A stretch of DNA of 64,000 nucleotides, taken from JAHCHG01 sp041394845. GTDB lineage: Bacteria; Acidobacteriota; Blastocatellia; Pyrinomonadales; Pyrinomonadaceae. Below the pieces are notes generated by a model, which saw nothing but the letters and a program-made list of their open reading frames with translations, searched no databases and was not told where the DNA came from. Both the position numbers and the translations under genes were made by a program. The stretch is from the NCBI GenBank assembly GCA_041394845.1, contig JAWKHL010000001.1, positions 744,001 to 808,000 of the forward strand, given 5' to 3'. Shown here in pieces: positions 50,811 through 59,671 of this stretch (position 1 is the stretch's first letter; each line of letters begins with the position of its first letter).

Positions 50811-52978
50811 ACGCCGACCGCCTGTTTAATCATTCCGTCCGTTTCGTTTTCGAGTGCAAGAATGTCGGCGCGGATTTCTGCCAGACTTCGTAAGGGTTTG
50901 TATTTGTAAAAGTATTTCGTGATGGTGATCTCGTAACCGATCTTGGTTTTGTTCCAATCAATCCAGGCATCCGGGACGTGCGGTAAAACTTCACGCCGGA
51001 AATAATCATTGATCGTCTCGAAGTCTATTTCATCTTCGCCCGTTTCATCTTTTTCGGGAACGGCAATCAGCGGAACATTTTCATAATCGCGCAATTCGGA
51101 ATCAGGTTCTTTTTCACCTTTGCTGTCATAACAAATCTCTGCCGTCTGATCGCTTTCGGAAAGACAGTCGAGAATCTTTTTCTTTTGGCTGGCCGTCGGT
51201 TTAAATCCGGCATCTTTCAAAGCCTTGTGAAAATCCTCCAAAAACAATTTTCGGTCTTTGTAGAGTTTGTTTTCGTCAAGTAATGCCAGAGCCTCTTTTA
51301 ATTCTTCGAGTTCCGTGTCTGTAAAAACGTGAGCATTGTGGTATTTAATCTCAGCCTTTTTGATCTTCTGTTTATCCGAAGCAGTCAACTCGGGCGAAAA
51401 TTCTTTAATTTCGTTGACAGTCGCTTCATATTCCCTGCGCGGTTGGTTGTTGAGTTCTTCAATTCTGGCAATGCGTTCGGGACTTGTCTGAAAGTTCAGA
51501 CGCAAAGGGCGTTCAACTGTGATTCGCCAGTAACCGAATTCGTGATTATCAAAGATTTTGCAATGGTCGTTTTCTTCGAGTTCAAAATAGAGATTCGTGA
51601 TGTGTCCGATCTGGTCACTTTCGCCTTCGTCTTTATCGCCGATCTTTTTGCGTTTATCTCCTAGACTTCTGAGCATCTTCAGATAAAACGGATTGCCTTT
51701 GTCTTCAAACTCCGCTCCCGTCGAATTAACGAGTTGGACTTTGCCTTTTCGCTCCTTGCTCTTATCGTTGGAAAGAACCCAAATGTATGTTGAAATACCC
51801 GTGTTGTAAAAAAGCTGGTCCGGCAAAGCAATAATCGCTTCGAGCCAGTCATTTTCAATGATCCAACGCCGTATGTCGCTCTGACCGCTTCCCGCGCCAC
51901 CCGAAAAAAGAGGCGAACCGTTAAAGACGATCGCCAGACGGCTTCCGCCGTCCTCTTTGGCTTTCATCTTGGAAAGCATATTTTGCAGAAAGAGAAGCGA
52001 ACCATCGCTGATCGAAGGCAATCCCGCGCCGAAACGTCCGTTAAATCCGCGCCGTGAGTGTTCATCTCTGATTTCGGTTTCCGCATTCCGCCAATTCACA
52101 CCGAACGGCGGATTCGACAACATATAATCAAAACGCTCGTTTTCCAGACCGTCTTCATTAAATGTATTGCCGAACTTCATATTGGCCGTGTTTTGGCCTT
52201 TTATCAGCATATCCGACTTACAAATCGCATAAGATTCGGGATTGATTTCCTGCCCGAAGACCTCTAGGCGCGAATCGGGATTTAGGTTATTCAGATATTC
52301 TTCTGCCACCGATAGCATCCCGCCAGTTCCACAGGCTGGATCGTAAAGGGTTTTGATAATGCTTTGTTTTGTCAGATCGCCGGTGTCTTCCCGAAAAAGA
52401 AGATTGACCATCAATTTTATGACCTCACGCGGCGTAAAATGTTCCCCGGCGGTTTCATTGCTGGCTTCGGCAAACTTTCGGATTAGTTCCTCAAAGATAT
52501 AACCCATTTCCATCGAAGACGCTTTTTTTACAATCCGGCTGACTTCTTCTTCGGCAAATTTGCTGATTACAAGATAAAGAAGATTGTATTTTTCGAGTTT
52601 TTGAATTTGGTCGTCAAACTTAAAATATTCAATGAAAATATCTCGGGCGTTTTCCGAAAACCCGTTGATGTAGTTTCTAAGGTTGGCTCCGATGTTATTG
52701 TGATCCTTGACGAGTTCGTTAAAATCAAACCGGCTTCTATTATGAAAACTCGTGTTTGCAGTGCGGTTTAGAATTGTCTCCAGGGCTTCAGGAATTTGGG
52801 TTTTATACTTTTTGTAGGCTTCCAAAACATCCGCTTTTGTCGGTTCTAAAACCGAATCAAGGCGGCGCAACACGGTAAAAGGTAAAATCACTTTTCCGTA
52901 ATCTGATTGTTTGTAACGTCCGCGTAAAAGGTCGGCAATATCCCAAATGAGATTTGCTTTATCTCTGAAATTCGACAC
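50807..52978 (-). CDS. hsdM: Type I DNA methyltransferase (HsdM), long form
   Basis: 723 aa from a GTG. The N-terminal HsdM_N region (NLIWDIADLLRGRYKQSDYGKVILPFTVLRRLD) is followed by the N6-adenine methylase core: GEHFTPREVIKLMVNLLF, the AdoMet motif DPACGTGGMLSVAEEYL (about 213-229) and catalytic NPPF in YMLSNPPFGVNW. The C-terminal ~220 residues beyond the core are longer than in a typical ~500-aa HsdM and are highly charged. First gene of the operon hsdM-hsdS-DUF6236-203aa-194aa-hsdR-zinc ribbon. Promoter must lie in the 213-base gap to 53192. Confidence 0.95.
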   Translation of the reverse strand: MSNFRDKANLIWDIADLLRGRYKQSDYGKVILPFTVLRRLDSVLEPTKADVLEAYKKYKTQIPEALETILNRTANTSFHNRSRFDFNELVKDHNNIGANLRNYINGFSENARDIFIEYFKFDDQIQKLEKYNLLYLVISKFAEEEVSRIVKKASSMEMGYIFEELIRKFAEASNETAGEHFTPREVIKLMVNLLFREDTGDLTKQSIIKTLYDPACGTGGMLSVAEEYLNNLNPDSRLEVFGQEINPESYAICKSDMLIKGQNTANMKFGNTFNEDGLENERFDYMLSNPPFGVNWRNAETEIRDEHSRRGFNGRFGAGLPSISDGSLLFLQNMLSKMKAKEDGGSRLAIVFNGSPLFSGGAGSGQSDIRRWIIENDWLEAIIALPDQLFYNTGISTYIWVLSNDKSKERKGKVQLVNSTGAEFEDKGNPFYLKMLRSLGDKRKKIGDKDEGESDQIGHITNLYFELEENDHCKIFDNHEFGYWRITVERPLRLNFQTSPERIARIEELNNQPRREYEATVNEIKEFSPELTASDKQKIKKAEIKYHNAHVFTDTELEELKEALALLDENKLYKDRKLFLEDFHKALKDAGFKPTASQKKKILDCLSESDQTAEICYDSKGEKEPDSELRDYENVPLIAVPEKDETGEDEIDFETINDYFRREVLPHVPDAWIDWNKTKIGYEITITKYFYKYKPLRSLAEIRADILALENETDGMIKQAVGV

Positions 52979-53191
52979 AATTGAGTTCCTCTGGCATTGG
53001 GTTGTAGATTTTGGGTGTGTTAGATTCTAACCGCTTGCAAGTTTAATTTCAATAAAAAAGATCAACAAACATTCATTTTGAACTTTTGATTCTTTACCTG
53101 CTGGGCCGCTTGTGAGAAAAAACAAATGAAATTAAAATGGCAAGTGTGAAAATTTATTTTTCTAACACTAAACCAATAAAGGAGATAGGGA

Positions 53192-53578
53192 ATGAAAAAA
53201 GAGAAAAAAAAGGATGCACTGGAAGAAGGAGAAGAGAGATCCTTTATTATTAAAAGCTATTGGGAAGATTTAGTATCTTACCCCAATGATTTAAACTTAG
53301 CCCCTTCATTTGTTGTTTCTTCTACAACAAAAAGAACAGACACGCCCGCCGCAATTCTTTATTTCCATAATTTCGCAGATAGTATTGGATTTCCAAGTTA
53401 CGACAGTATCAGAAATATTTACTATCTCCATTACCACATTTCTGCCATTGAGGTAGTTCATCAGCTTTTAGAAAGCGGAAACTGTATGTATTACTGGAAA
53501 AGTTCAGGCGCAAAACAATGGGCCGGAATCAGATCGATCAAAGAAACTCCCATTCGAACAAAAACCAGAAGTAAATAA
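53192..53578 (+). CDS. Hypothetical protein of the mobile element
   Basis: 128 aa, ATG after AAAGGAGATAGGGA, a good ribosome site. Lys-rich start, then a compact aromatic-rich domain (about 18-110; SFIIKSYWEDLVSYPNDLNLAPSFVV, YDSIRNIYYLHYHISAIEVVHQLLESGNCMYYW). No membrane segment, no recognised family. Divergent from the restriction operon and 56 bases before the HD-domain gene, so it may form a pair with that gene. Confidence 0.6.
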   Translation: MKKEKKKDALEEGEERSFIIKSYWEDLVSYPNDLNLAPSFVVSSTTKRTDTPAAILYFHNFADSIGFPSYDSIRNIYYLHYHISAIEVVHQLLESGNCMYYWKSSGAKQWAGIRSIKETPIRTKTRSK

Positions 53579-53634
53579 ATTGACTGAAAGAAATAAAAGG
53601 GAATTTGTTTCCCCTTCTGTTTTTAATTAGACCT

Positions 53635-54093
53635 ATGAATATTGAAAAAAAAGCGACCTTAGAGGATGCAATTTCTATCGCCGCCCTTGCCCACAAGGGC
53701 CAAACCGAGAAAGTTACCAAGCATTACATTTTTCACCCTTTGCGAATGATGCTGAGGATGAAATCGGAAACAGCAATGATGGTGGCAGTCCTTCACGACG
53801 TCGTTGAGGACACAGAATGGACCTTTGAGCAAATAAGGGAAAAAGGGTTTTCCGATGAGGTTCTTAATGCACTTGATTGTGTTACTGCAAGGGACGACGA
53901 AAGCTATGAACAGTTCATTGAACGGGTTCGAACCAATCCGATTGCCATTGAGGTTAAGATTGCTGATCTTGAAGATAATATGAACCTACAACGCATCCGA
54001 GAGGTTGGTGAACACGATCTTGTTAGATTAAAAAAATACCACAAGGCTTGGCGGGTCTTGACGAAGGAGGGAAAAGCTCCGAAAACAGACTAA
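53635..54093 (+). CDS. Stand-alone HD-domain phosphohydrolase (SpoT-like, small alarmone hydrolase type)
   Basis: 152 aa from the ATG at 53635. It has AALAHKGQTEKVTKHYIFHPLRMMLRM, VAVLHDVVEDTEWTFEQI and KIADLEDNMNLQRI. These match the metal-binding H...HD...D pattern of the RelA/SpoT hydrolase domain and of many short HD proteins often labelled GTP pyrophosphokinase. No synthetase domain is present. Possible roles: (p)ppGpp or related nucleotide hydrolysis, or an antitoxin against a small alarmone synthetase. No such toxin is seen beside it; the 128-aa protein is a candidate partner by position only. Confidence 0.82.
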   Translation: MNIEKKATLEDAISIAALAHKGQTEKVTKHYIFHPLRMMLRMKSETAMMVAVLHDVVEDTEWTFEQIREKGFSDEVLNALDCVTARDDESYEQFIERVRTNPIAIEVKIADLEDNMNLQRIREVGEHDLVRLKKYHKAWRVLTKEGKAPKTD

Positions 54094-54145
54094 TTCCAAA
54101 TTTATTCTTTGTCATATAGTTGAAATGAGTCTATGATCCGCACAG

Positions 54146-54808
54146 TTATTTCAATTTCGAAATTAATTGTTCGCGGATTTCGGGCTTTAATTTTGCTTCA
54201 AAAAGTTCCAGATAATTCCGTAGTTCATCCTGAAAAGAAATGCCTTCTTCGTCGGCCCGTTTCTGAATCTGCCCAAGAATAATATGCACTTTCTCTTTAT
54301 CGGAAAGCATTTCGTTGACGGGACGTTCGCCATAACCTCTATCTCGGGCTTGAGTCTTCAAAGTAAAAATGGCAGCTGTTACCGATCCGTTCAAAGCATA
54401 TTCCAGAATCTTTGCTTCCAGAATATCTTTCTTCCTTTCCTCGGGCCGAATCTCTTTTAACCGGCGTTTGAATTCAAGATGTTCGGGCCGCTTTGAATCC
54501 ATCCAACCATAGTACGTTCGCCGACTCATACCGGCATATTCACAACTGGCGGAAATGTTGCCAAAGGTCTTTTCGTATGCCTCATAAAAGAGTTTTGCTA
54601 TTTCGTCAAATCCGTCGGATTTCTTTTCTGTTTTTGGAGGAATTTGTAGGAGTGTGAAAGTTTGAACGTGTTCAGTTTCGGCAGACCGAGCGCATTGCCA
54701 GCAAAGATCATCGCCTTCTTTTGGTCGGCGTTTGCAAGGCTCACCTTTGGCATTATGACCATTGCACCATTGGTGAGCCTGTTTGCAAAACTTACAAGAT
54801 TTAGTCAC
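54146..54808 (-). CDS. TerS-like (phBC6A51-type) HTH protein with N-terminal Cys finger
   Basis: 220 aa from a GTG. An N-terminal Cys/His finger (about 5-40; CKFCKQAHQWCNGHNAKGEPCKRR...DDLCWQC) resembles the C-x-A-x-x-x-G-x-PC-RR-x-CW-x-H/C motif of DUF5763. The central HTH (about 78-150; FGNISASCEYAGMSRRTYYGWMDS...ILEAKILEYALNGSVTAAIFTLKTQARDRGYGER) matches phBC6A51-type phage HTH/terminase small subunit proteins. A helical C-terminus follows. In phage satellites a small terminase redirects packaging to the element; no large subunit is present here, as expected for a satellite. Confidence 0.72.
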   Translation of the reverse strand: MTKSCKFCKQAHQWCNGHNAKGEPCKRRPKEGDDLCWQCARSAETEHVQTFTLLQIPPKTEKKSDGFDEIAKLFYEAYEKTFGNISASCEYAGMSRRTYYGWMDSKRPEHLEFKRRLKEIRPEERKKDILEAKILEYALNGSVTAAIFTLKTQARDRGYGERPVNEMLSDKEKVHIILGQIQKRADEEGISFQDELRNYLELFEAKLKPEIREQLISKLK

Positions 54809-54956
54809 TAATTAATCTCCAAAAAACCAAATTCCACCAATTTTAATTAAGGTTCATTAAGAATTTTTTAAGATTTTTAAGAATTTTGTTGAAAAGAAAC
54901 AGATATTGAACACCAAAAAGGAAGAATACTAGATTTTCATTTCAAATCCCTCAAAA

Positions 54957-56102
54957 CTAAACAGCCGATACAATTCGGCGCAGGTTAACAAGGTCTAATA
55001 ATTGGTTTTCCGCTTCTGTTTCGGATAGTCCACCATCAATCATTAAGATAGCTTTTTGCTCCTCAAAAATTACCTCAAAATCCGAACAAAGGTCCGTACT
55101 TCTTAAAACTAAATCAAGTTTTTCATTATAACTTGAAGCAAATTTTTCATATTCCTCCAATTTTGCAACCTGCTCATTGATTAAGTAATCAGCAATATCG
55201 AAACCGCTTTTTTTTTCTGATTCTGTCCCAAATCTTTCAATCAAATCCGAAATTTTTACGGAAAGGCCAATTGCGCAGGCTTCGGATGCAACTTTGCTCC
55301 ATTCAGAAAAGGAGTCGCCGTCTGAAAAAAGAGTTATCATCTTATTCTTAAATTTAAGAAGTTTGTCCACTTTCAAAAAGGATTTCGAACCGGTAGCAAG
55401 CCAAATGAACTCGGGCATTAGGATCGAAGCAATTATGGCTGTTTTCTCTGCCTCGACGATTGCAATTGGCTTGGTGTTTTTTTTGCCTAAAAGATGTTCC
55501 CCGAAGAAGACCCTTTTGTTGGAAATAAAGCCCTCTTTTAGTTTTCCTGAACGTATTAGTTGAGTCTGAAGAGAGGTAATTGAATATTTAATCTTCAGTC
55601 GCTTTCCGGTTCTAAAGTCAAACTTCATTAATTTGGCGGAACAGACTTTCATTGTTCGATTGATCTTGGGGAAGACGGTGAAACCCTCATGGGTTCCAAT
55701 GAGATACTTACCAATTACCCCAATTACCTTTTCCCGATCAAAAGGAAAAAGACTTAAAAGAAACATAAACAAAGCATTGCAGTTGTAATTGCCAAGTGTT
55801 TCCAACAAAAAATTTGCCGGCAAGTAATCTGGTCTCGGGGGAAATTTCCGTAGGCTTTGAACAGTTGAGTTTTCTTTTGGGGGGGAGGTTCTTCTAAAAA
55901 ATTGGGCTTTTGAGTTTGGATTTTCAGCGGAAAACATTTTTGGTGTTTTGTGATAACCGCAAGAATTTTCCCGGTCACAACGCCCTACGTCAAAACTAAG
56001 GTAATCGTTTGATTTTACCTCTACATAACGAACAAACCGCTTTTGTCCGCAAGCCGGGCAAGGGAATTTTTTTGATCCTGCTTCTAATTTAAATCGAAAC
56101 AT
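54957..56102 (-). CDS. Zinc-ribbon Toprim-like protein (DUF6371-like primase component)
   Basis: 381 aa from the ATG at 56102, with GGAG upstream; a TTG ten codons earlier is less likely. The N-terminal zinc-binding region (KKFPCPACGQKRFVRYVEV...FDVGRCDRENSCGYHKTP) looks like a primase/DUF6371 zinc ribbon. The Toprim-like core (about 195-330) has IAIVEAEKTAIIAS (Glu), WLATGSKSFL and MITLFSDGDSFSEW (Asp-x-Asp) motifs. DUF6371 proteins occur in mobile elements with replication genes. It probably works with the SF3 helicase encoded just upstream. Confidence 0.78.
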   Translation of the reverse strand: MFRFKLEAGSKKFPCPACGQKRFVRYVEVKSNDYLSFDVGRCDRENSCGYHKTPKMFSAENPNSKAQFFRRTSPPKENSTVQSLRKFPPRPDYLPANFLLETLGNYNCNALFMFLLSLFPFDREKVIGVIGKYLIGTHEGFTVFPKINRTMKVCSAKLMKFDFRTGKRLKIKYSITSLQTQLIRSGKLKEGFISNKRVFFGEHLLGKKNTKPIAIVEAEKTAIIASILMPEFIWLATGSKSFLKVDKLLKFKNKMITLFSDGDSFSEWSKVASEACAIGLSVKISDLIERFGTESEKKSGFDIADYLINEQVAKLEEYEKFASSYNEKLDLVLRSTDLCSDFEVIFEEQKAILMIDGGLSETEAENQLLDLVNLRRIVSAV

Positions 56103-56209
56103 CTTGCTTTTTTCTCCGAAATTGTTTTCCAAAAGAAATCTAAAAAAACTAAAAAGTCTTCGCTGGATTTTGAGATTTCAGTGTTTTTCGACTTTTTAAC
56201 AATAACTTT

Positions 56210-57646
56210 TTAAAACTTTTCAATTAAGAAATGGGGTTTCGAGCTATCGAATCGAGCAATTCCATTGCTTTCGAGCCTTTTGGCGAAATTATTACGACCC
56301 AATGGGCGCAAACCAACCTGCCTTGCGTACTCCCGGTATTCGGCGAAAATTTCGGCAATGGTCATTGTATGGTTGGTGCTGGGGCGGAAATTTTCTTCCT
56401 TCAGAAACATTGCGACGGAGTCGCTTTCCAGTTTGTATTGGTTCAGGGCATTTTCGGACGATTTGCATTCGCTAAAGTTGCCTCGTTTAAGAAGTCGTTC
56501 AAGTCCTTCCAACATCCAATTGAAAACTCCAGAAAGTTCAGTTTCAACAATTTCTTTGGCAAGATGCTTGTTTTGATGTTCCTCAGAAATAGTCACTTCG
56601 AACGGAATGATAAGAAATCGTCTGAAATATGCGTGGGAATGTTCCACGTCCCTCGGCAAATGGTTCGAGTTGAACATCAAGCGGGCATAATTATCCAAGA
56701 CCATCGGTTGTCCGTAAGGGAGTCTCGCTTCAACCGGTTCGCCGGAAGTCAAAATTTTGAAAATATCGGCTTTTAAGTTGAACGAGATGTCGGACGAATA
56801 ATTGAGAAGTTTGTTAGCGATTTTTGCCCTATGGTATTCATGTCCCAAGGACTCAAGGCTGAAATGGGATATGGACTCCGGCCCAAAAAGTGCCTTTATT
56901 ACGTTAAAAACAACCGATTTCCCGTTTGCGCCAGAGCCGAATAAAAGGAGCGTTTTCTCAAGTTTTAGATGTCGCGCGAACACATAGCCCATAAACTCGG
57001 AAAGGATAATTTGTTTTTCCCTTTCCGGTAACACCTCATCAAGGAAAAGTTGCCATTTCCGAAAGTCTGCATTTTCGTCGAAATCGAATTCTAATTGGTA
57101 CGTTAGGAAATCGTTTCGGTCGAATGGCCGCAAAAATTTCTCCGAACCTTTGATTTCAAAGGTCCCATTCCGAAGGTTTATCAATACCTTATCGAAATCC
57201 GCTTTAGGGGTTGGTAAGTATGCGGTTGCCCAGAACTGCTTGAGCAATTCCCGTCGGAATCGGTAATAGTTTGCGTTTAGCCAGTCAACTCCAACAACTT
57301 TAGCGCAATCGGCGAGAAAATTTTCGAGTTCGTTTGAGTCGGTCAACTTCCAGTAGGCACCATTATAGGCAAAAAGAAAATCTAAGTTCCGGCAAAGTCC
57401 GCAATTTAAAGCCTTTGCGGTTTGCAAAATTGCCTGGATTGTCAAAACTAACTTCAATTTTTGCGAAACTCGTTCTTTTTCTTCCAAATTAGCATACTCT
57501 TCGAAATCAATGGGACTTAGATTTTCCAGAATTTCCGAGAAAACGTTTTCATGCCCTATTTCGCCAGCCGGTATTTTAATTAACTCCGACCGAATTGCGG
57601 TCAAATCAATTTGTGTGATCGGTTGATTTTGATTATTATTTCCCAT
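56210..57646 (-). CDS. P4/D5-type SF3 replicative helicase (primase C-terminal family)
   Basis: 478 aa. A D5_N-like N-terminal region (about 70-215; FLFAYNGAYWKLTDSNELENFL, KVLINLRNGTFEI) precedes an SF3 helicase domain (about 220-400). Walker A is LLLFGSGANGKSVVFNVIKALFG, followed by the B' and sensor regions ARLPYGQPMVLDNYARLMFNSNHLP and FRRFLIIPFEV. A C-terminal winged-helix-like segment (about 425-475; TIAEIFAEYREYARQVGLRPLGRNNFAKRLE) is typical of phage/plasmid P4 helicases. It would unwind the element origin during autonomous replication. No palm-type primase domain is fused; the Toprim-like protein may supply that role. Confidence 0.88.
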   Translation of the reverse strand: MGNNNQNQPITQIDLTAIRSELIKIPAGEIGHENVFSEILENLSPIDFEEYANLEEKERVSQKLKLVLTIQAILQTAKALNCGLCRNLDFLFAYNGAYWKLTDSNELENFLADCAKVVGVDWLNANYYRFRRELLKQFWATAYLPTPKADFDKVLINLRNGTFEIKGSEKFLRPFDRNDFLTYQLEFDFDENADFRKWQLFLDEVLPEREKQIILSEFMGYVFARHLKLEKTLLLFGSGANGKSVVFNVIKALFGPESISHFSLESLGHEYHRAKIANKLLNYSSDISFNLKADIFKILTSGEPVEARLPYGQPMVLDNYARLMFNSNHLPRDVEHSHAYFRRFLIIPFEVTISEEHQNKHLAKEIVETELSGVFNWMLEGLERLLKRGNFSECKSSENALNQYKLESDSVAMFLKEENFRPSTNHTMTIAEIFAEYREYARQVGLRPLGRNNFAKRLESNGIARFDSSKPHFLIEKF

Positions 57647-57703
57647 GAATTTTTACCTTTTTATTTTGGGGAGGTACGGTCGATTGCAGTGGCTGTGCCT
57701 CTT

Positions 57704-58120
57704 TTATATTTGGACACCGATGTTTTTTTGAATTTTGCCCTGCTCTATATAATCGTCAAGATCTTTTTTCGTAAATGCGACTTTGTTTCCAAACTTCCTG
57801 AAAGAAATTTTCCCAGCTTTCCTTTCGCGCCAAAGTGTCGTGGGGCTTAGCCCCAAATAATCGACGGCTTCAGCGTTTGAAAATATAGATTTTTGAGAAC
57901 GATAGAATCCTTCTGAATTTTTGGTTTCAATTTTCAAAATTTCCCTGAGTGCAGATCGGCGACCCTCATCCAAAATTTCGGAAACTTGATCCATTGATGG
58001 TTTTTCCCTCTTCAATAATTTGGTTGAAATTTCCGCCACAATTTTGGAATCGGCCGAAACCGCGATAAGCTGGGCGTTGCCAACCGTTTCTCCTCGATAA
58101 AGAGCAACAAAAGTAGCCAT
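57704..58120 (-). CDS. Excisionase-like MerR-type HTH protein
   Basis: 138 aa. The first ~75 residues are of unknown type (LIAVSADSKIVAEISTKLLKREKPSMDQVSEILDEGRR). The C-terminal ~60 residues are an excisionase/AlpA-like HTH: IFSNAEAVDYLGLSPTTLWRERKAGKISFRKFGNKVAFTKKDLDDYIEQGK. Such proteins act as excisionase or as activator of integrase expression in P4-like elements. It is 57 bases upstream of the helicase gene in the same direction. Confidence 0.8.
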   Translation of the reverse strand: MATFVALYRGETVGNAQLIAVSADSKIVAEISTKLLKREKPSMDQVSEILDEGRRSALREILKIETKNSEGFYRSQKSIFSNAEAVDYLGLSPTTLWRERKAGKISFRKFGNKVAFTKKDLDDYIEQGKIQKNIGVQI

Positions 58121-58191
58121 AAAAAAAAGCCTCCCAAGTTGTATGCAACGAAAGGGCTTTAATCTATTACCAAAAACTTTGGAAATTTAAT

Positions 58192-59628
58192 TTAATTTTT
58201 TGTTTTAGGAATGAAATTTTTAAGGGCGCTTTTAATTTTTGCTTTTGCCCTTGCTAAGTGAGACCTAATAGTGCCTATTGACAGTCCGAGGTGTTGAGAT
58301 ATTTCTCTCTCTGTTAATCCATCGATTTTCATCAACCACCAAACTTGTAGTTGAGAAGGGGAAATAGGGGCATTAAGAATTGATTTAATAATCTTATTCA
58401 AATCAATTCTGGCCTCTTCACGAAGTGCAAATTCCTGCTCCGAATTTAGTGAAAAATCTTCAATTTCGGGAATATTTTTTTGCCGAGGTGTAATTAATTC
58501 TTCAGAACTTATTGACTTATCTCGAATCTGCCGCTTCCGGCGGTTATTGTGTTTGGTTTCTAATGGAAGATCCTTCGTTAACAAATTAACAACTCTGTTG
58601 ATTAAAGTAGTTTCCTTTCTTGATTTTTTAGATTTCAAATTTTCAGACTCATCAAGGATACATAAAATCACAGCTGCGGGAATTCTTTTCAGTAATATTT
58701 CCTTAAATGGCCGGTCTTCACCCTTGAGTGTTTCGGTCAATCTTCTGTTTGTCGTTAGGCTAATTTTATTAGCTAGGGAGGCAGATAAATAGATAAGTTC
58801 CCACTCATAATCTAGTTTTCTTTTATCTTTTTGTTGAAGCAAGGTTTCATTGAATTTAAATTCAAAATCTTCCAATTTTGGTTTTACTGTTTCAATCACA
58901 TCTTGAGCAAAATCTTTTGGCCAAAAGTCTGGTAAATTTTGGGAATTGCAAAGTTTTTCGTGGGCTTCACAAATGGACAATTTCCAAAATTCCAATTTTA
59001 TTTGAATTTCAGACAGTCTAAGCAGTGCGTAGTTTAGAAGATTTTCTTCATAGGCGGTTTTGGGAACGTCAATCGATTTAGAGTGGGAAATGGACTCTTT
59101 TTGTTCCCCTAATTGATTAAAATCTCTTTTCCTAAACTTCTTTTCTTGAATCCTTTTTCCAGATTTAATTTTAATCCTAAATCGTTTTCGTAAGAACCGT
59201 CGTAGTAAACGATTTTCCCAGATTAAAAAAAATAAATTCTCAAACAGTCCTTCTACTGGAAATTTATTAATAATATTGAAATATTGTTTAAACTGAGGGA
59301 AAAAGGGGGTTATTATTCGTTTGTTTTTATCCACATGGCTCAATTTTTCGAACAAACTAAAGTTATCAATTGGATAAAAAGGTTTAACAACTATGGGCAT
59401 AAGTCCAAATTGAAGAAAAAGTTCTTGCTTTGAATTCCAAAAGGTTTCATCTGAAACGATGGATTGAAAAAATCGGAAAACCCTGGATAGAAGCTGCCCT
59501 AATACCAAATCAAAAACCAATTCGTCCTTTGGTTCTATTAAATTATTACTATTGCCCAAATATATTTGGTTCAACACTTTATTCCAAATTTCATTTTGGA
59601 ATTTGTTTTCTTCCTTCTTAATTTCCAT
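58192..59628 (-). CDS. Large unknown protein with C-terminal sigma-70 region 4
   Basis: 478 aa from the ATG at 59628. An in-frame TTG 17 codons upstream would run translation through the arm repeats and is less likely. The N-terminal ~410 residues are Lys/Phe/Leu-rich, helical and match no family I know. They contain a very basic stretch (about 150-180; RRFLRKRFRIKIKSGKRIQEKKFRKRD). The last ~65 residues are sigma-70 region 4: SPSQLQVWWLMKIDGLTEREISQHLGLSIGTIRSHLARAKAKIKSALK. No region 2 is evident. First gene of the right-hand block and immediately inside the att site. Could be an element-specific sigma factor, transcription regulator or DNA-binding adaptor. Confidence 0.75.
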   Translation of the reverse strand: MEIKKEENKFQNEIWNKVLNQIYLGNSNNLIEPKDELVFDLVLGQLLSRVFRFFQSIVSDETFWNSKQELFLQFGLMPIVVKPFYPIDNFSLFEKLSHVDKNKRIITPFFPQFKQYFNIINKFPVEGLFENLFFLIWENRLLRRFLRKRFRIKIKSGKRIQEKKFRKRDFNQLGEQKESISHSKSIDVPKTAYEENLLNYALLRLSEIQIKLEFWKLSICEAHEKLCNSQNLPDFWPKDFAQDVIETVKPKLEDFEFKFNETLLQQKDKRKLDYEWELIYLSASLANKISLTTNRRLTETLKGEDRPFKEILLKRIPAAVILCILDESENLKSKKSRKETTLINRVVNLLTKDLPLETKHNNRRKRQIRDKSISSEELITPRQKNIPEIEDFSLNSEQEFALREEARIDLNKIIKSILNAPISPSQLQVWWLMKIDGLTEREISQHLGLSIGTIRSHLARAKAKIKSALKNFIPKTKN

Positions 59629-59647
59629 TTCTTGAAGGCCCCCAGCA

Positions 59648-59671
59648 TTAGAGGAAAAATTAGAGGAAAAT
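59648..59671 (+). repeat. Right TTAGAGGAAAA repeats, possible integrase arm sites
   Basis: Two tandem 12-base copies start at 59648 and 59660, in the same orientation as the three copies at the left end (40626-40660). They lie just upstream of the sigma-like gene start and next to the right att repeat. Confidence 0.65.
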
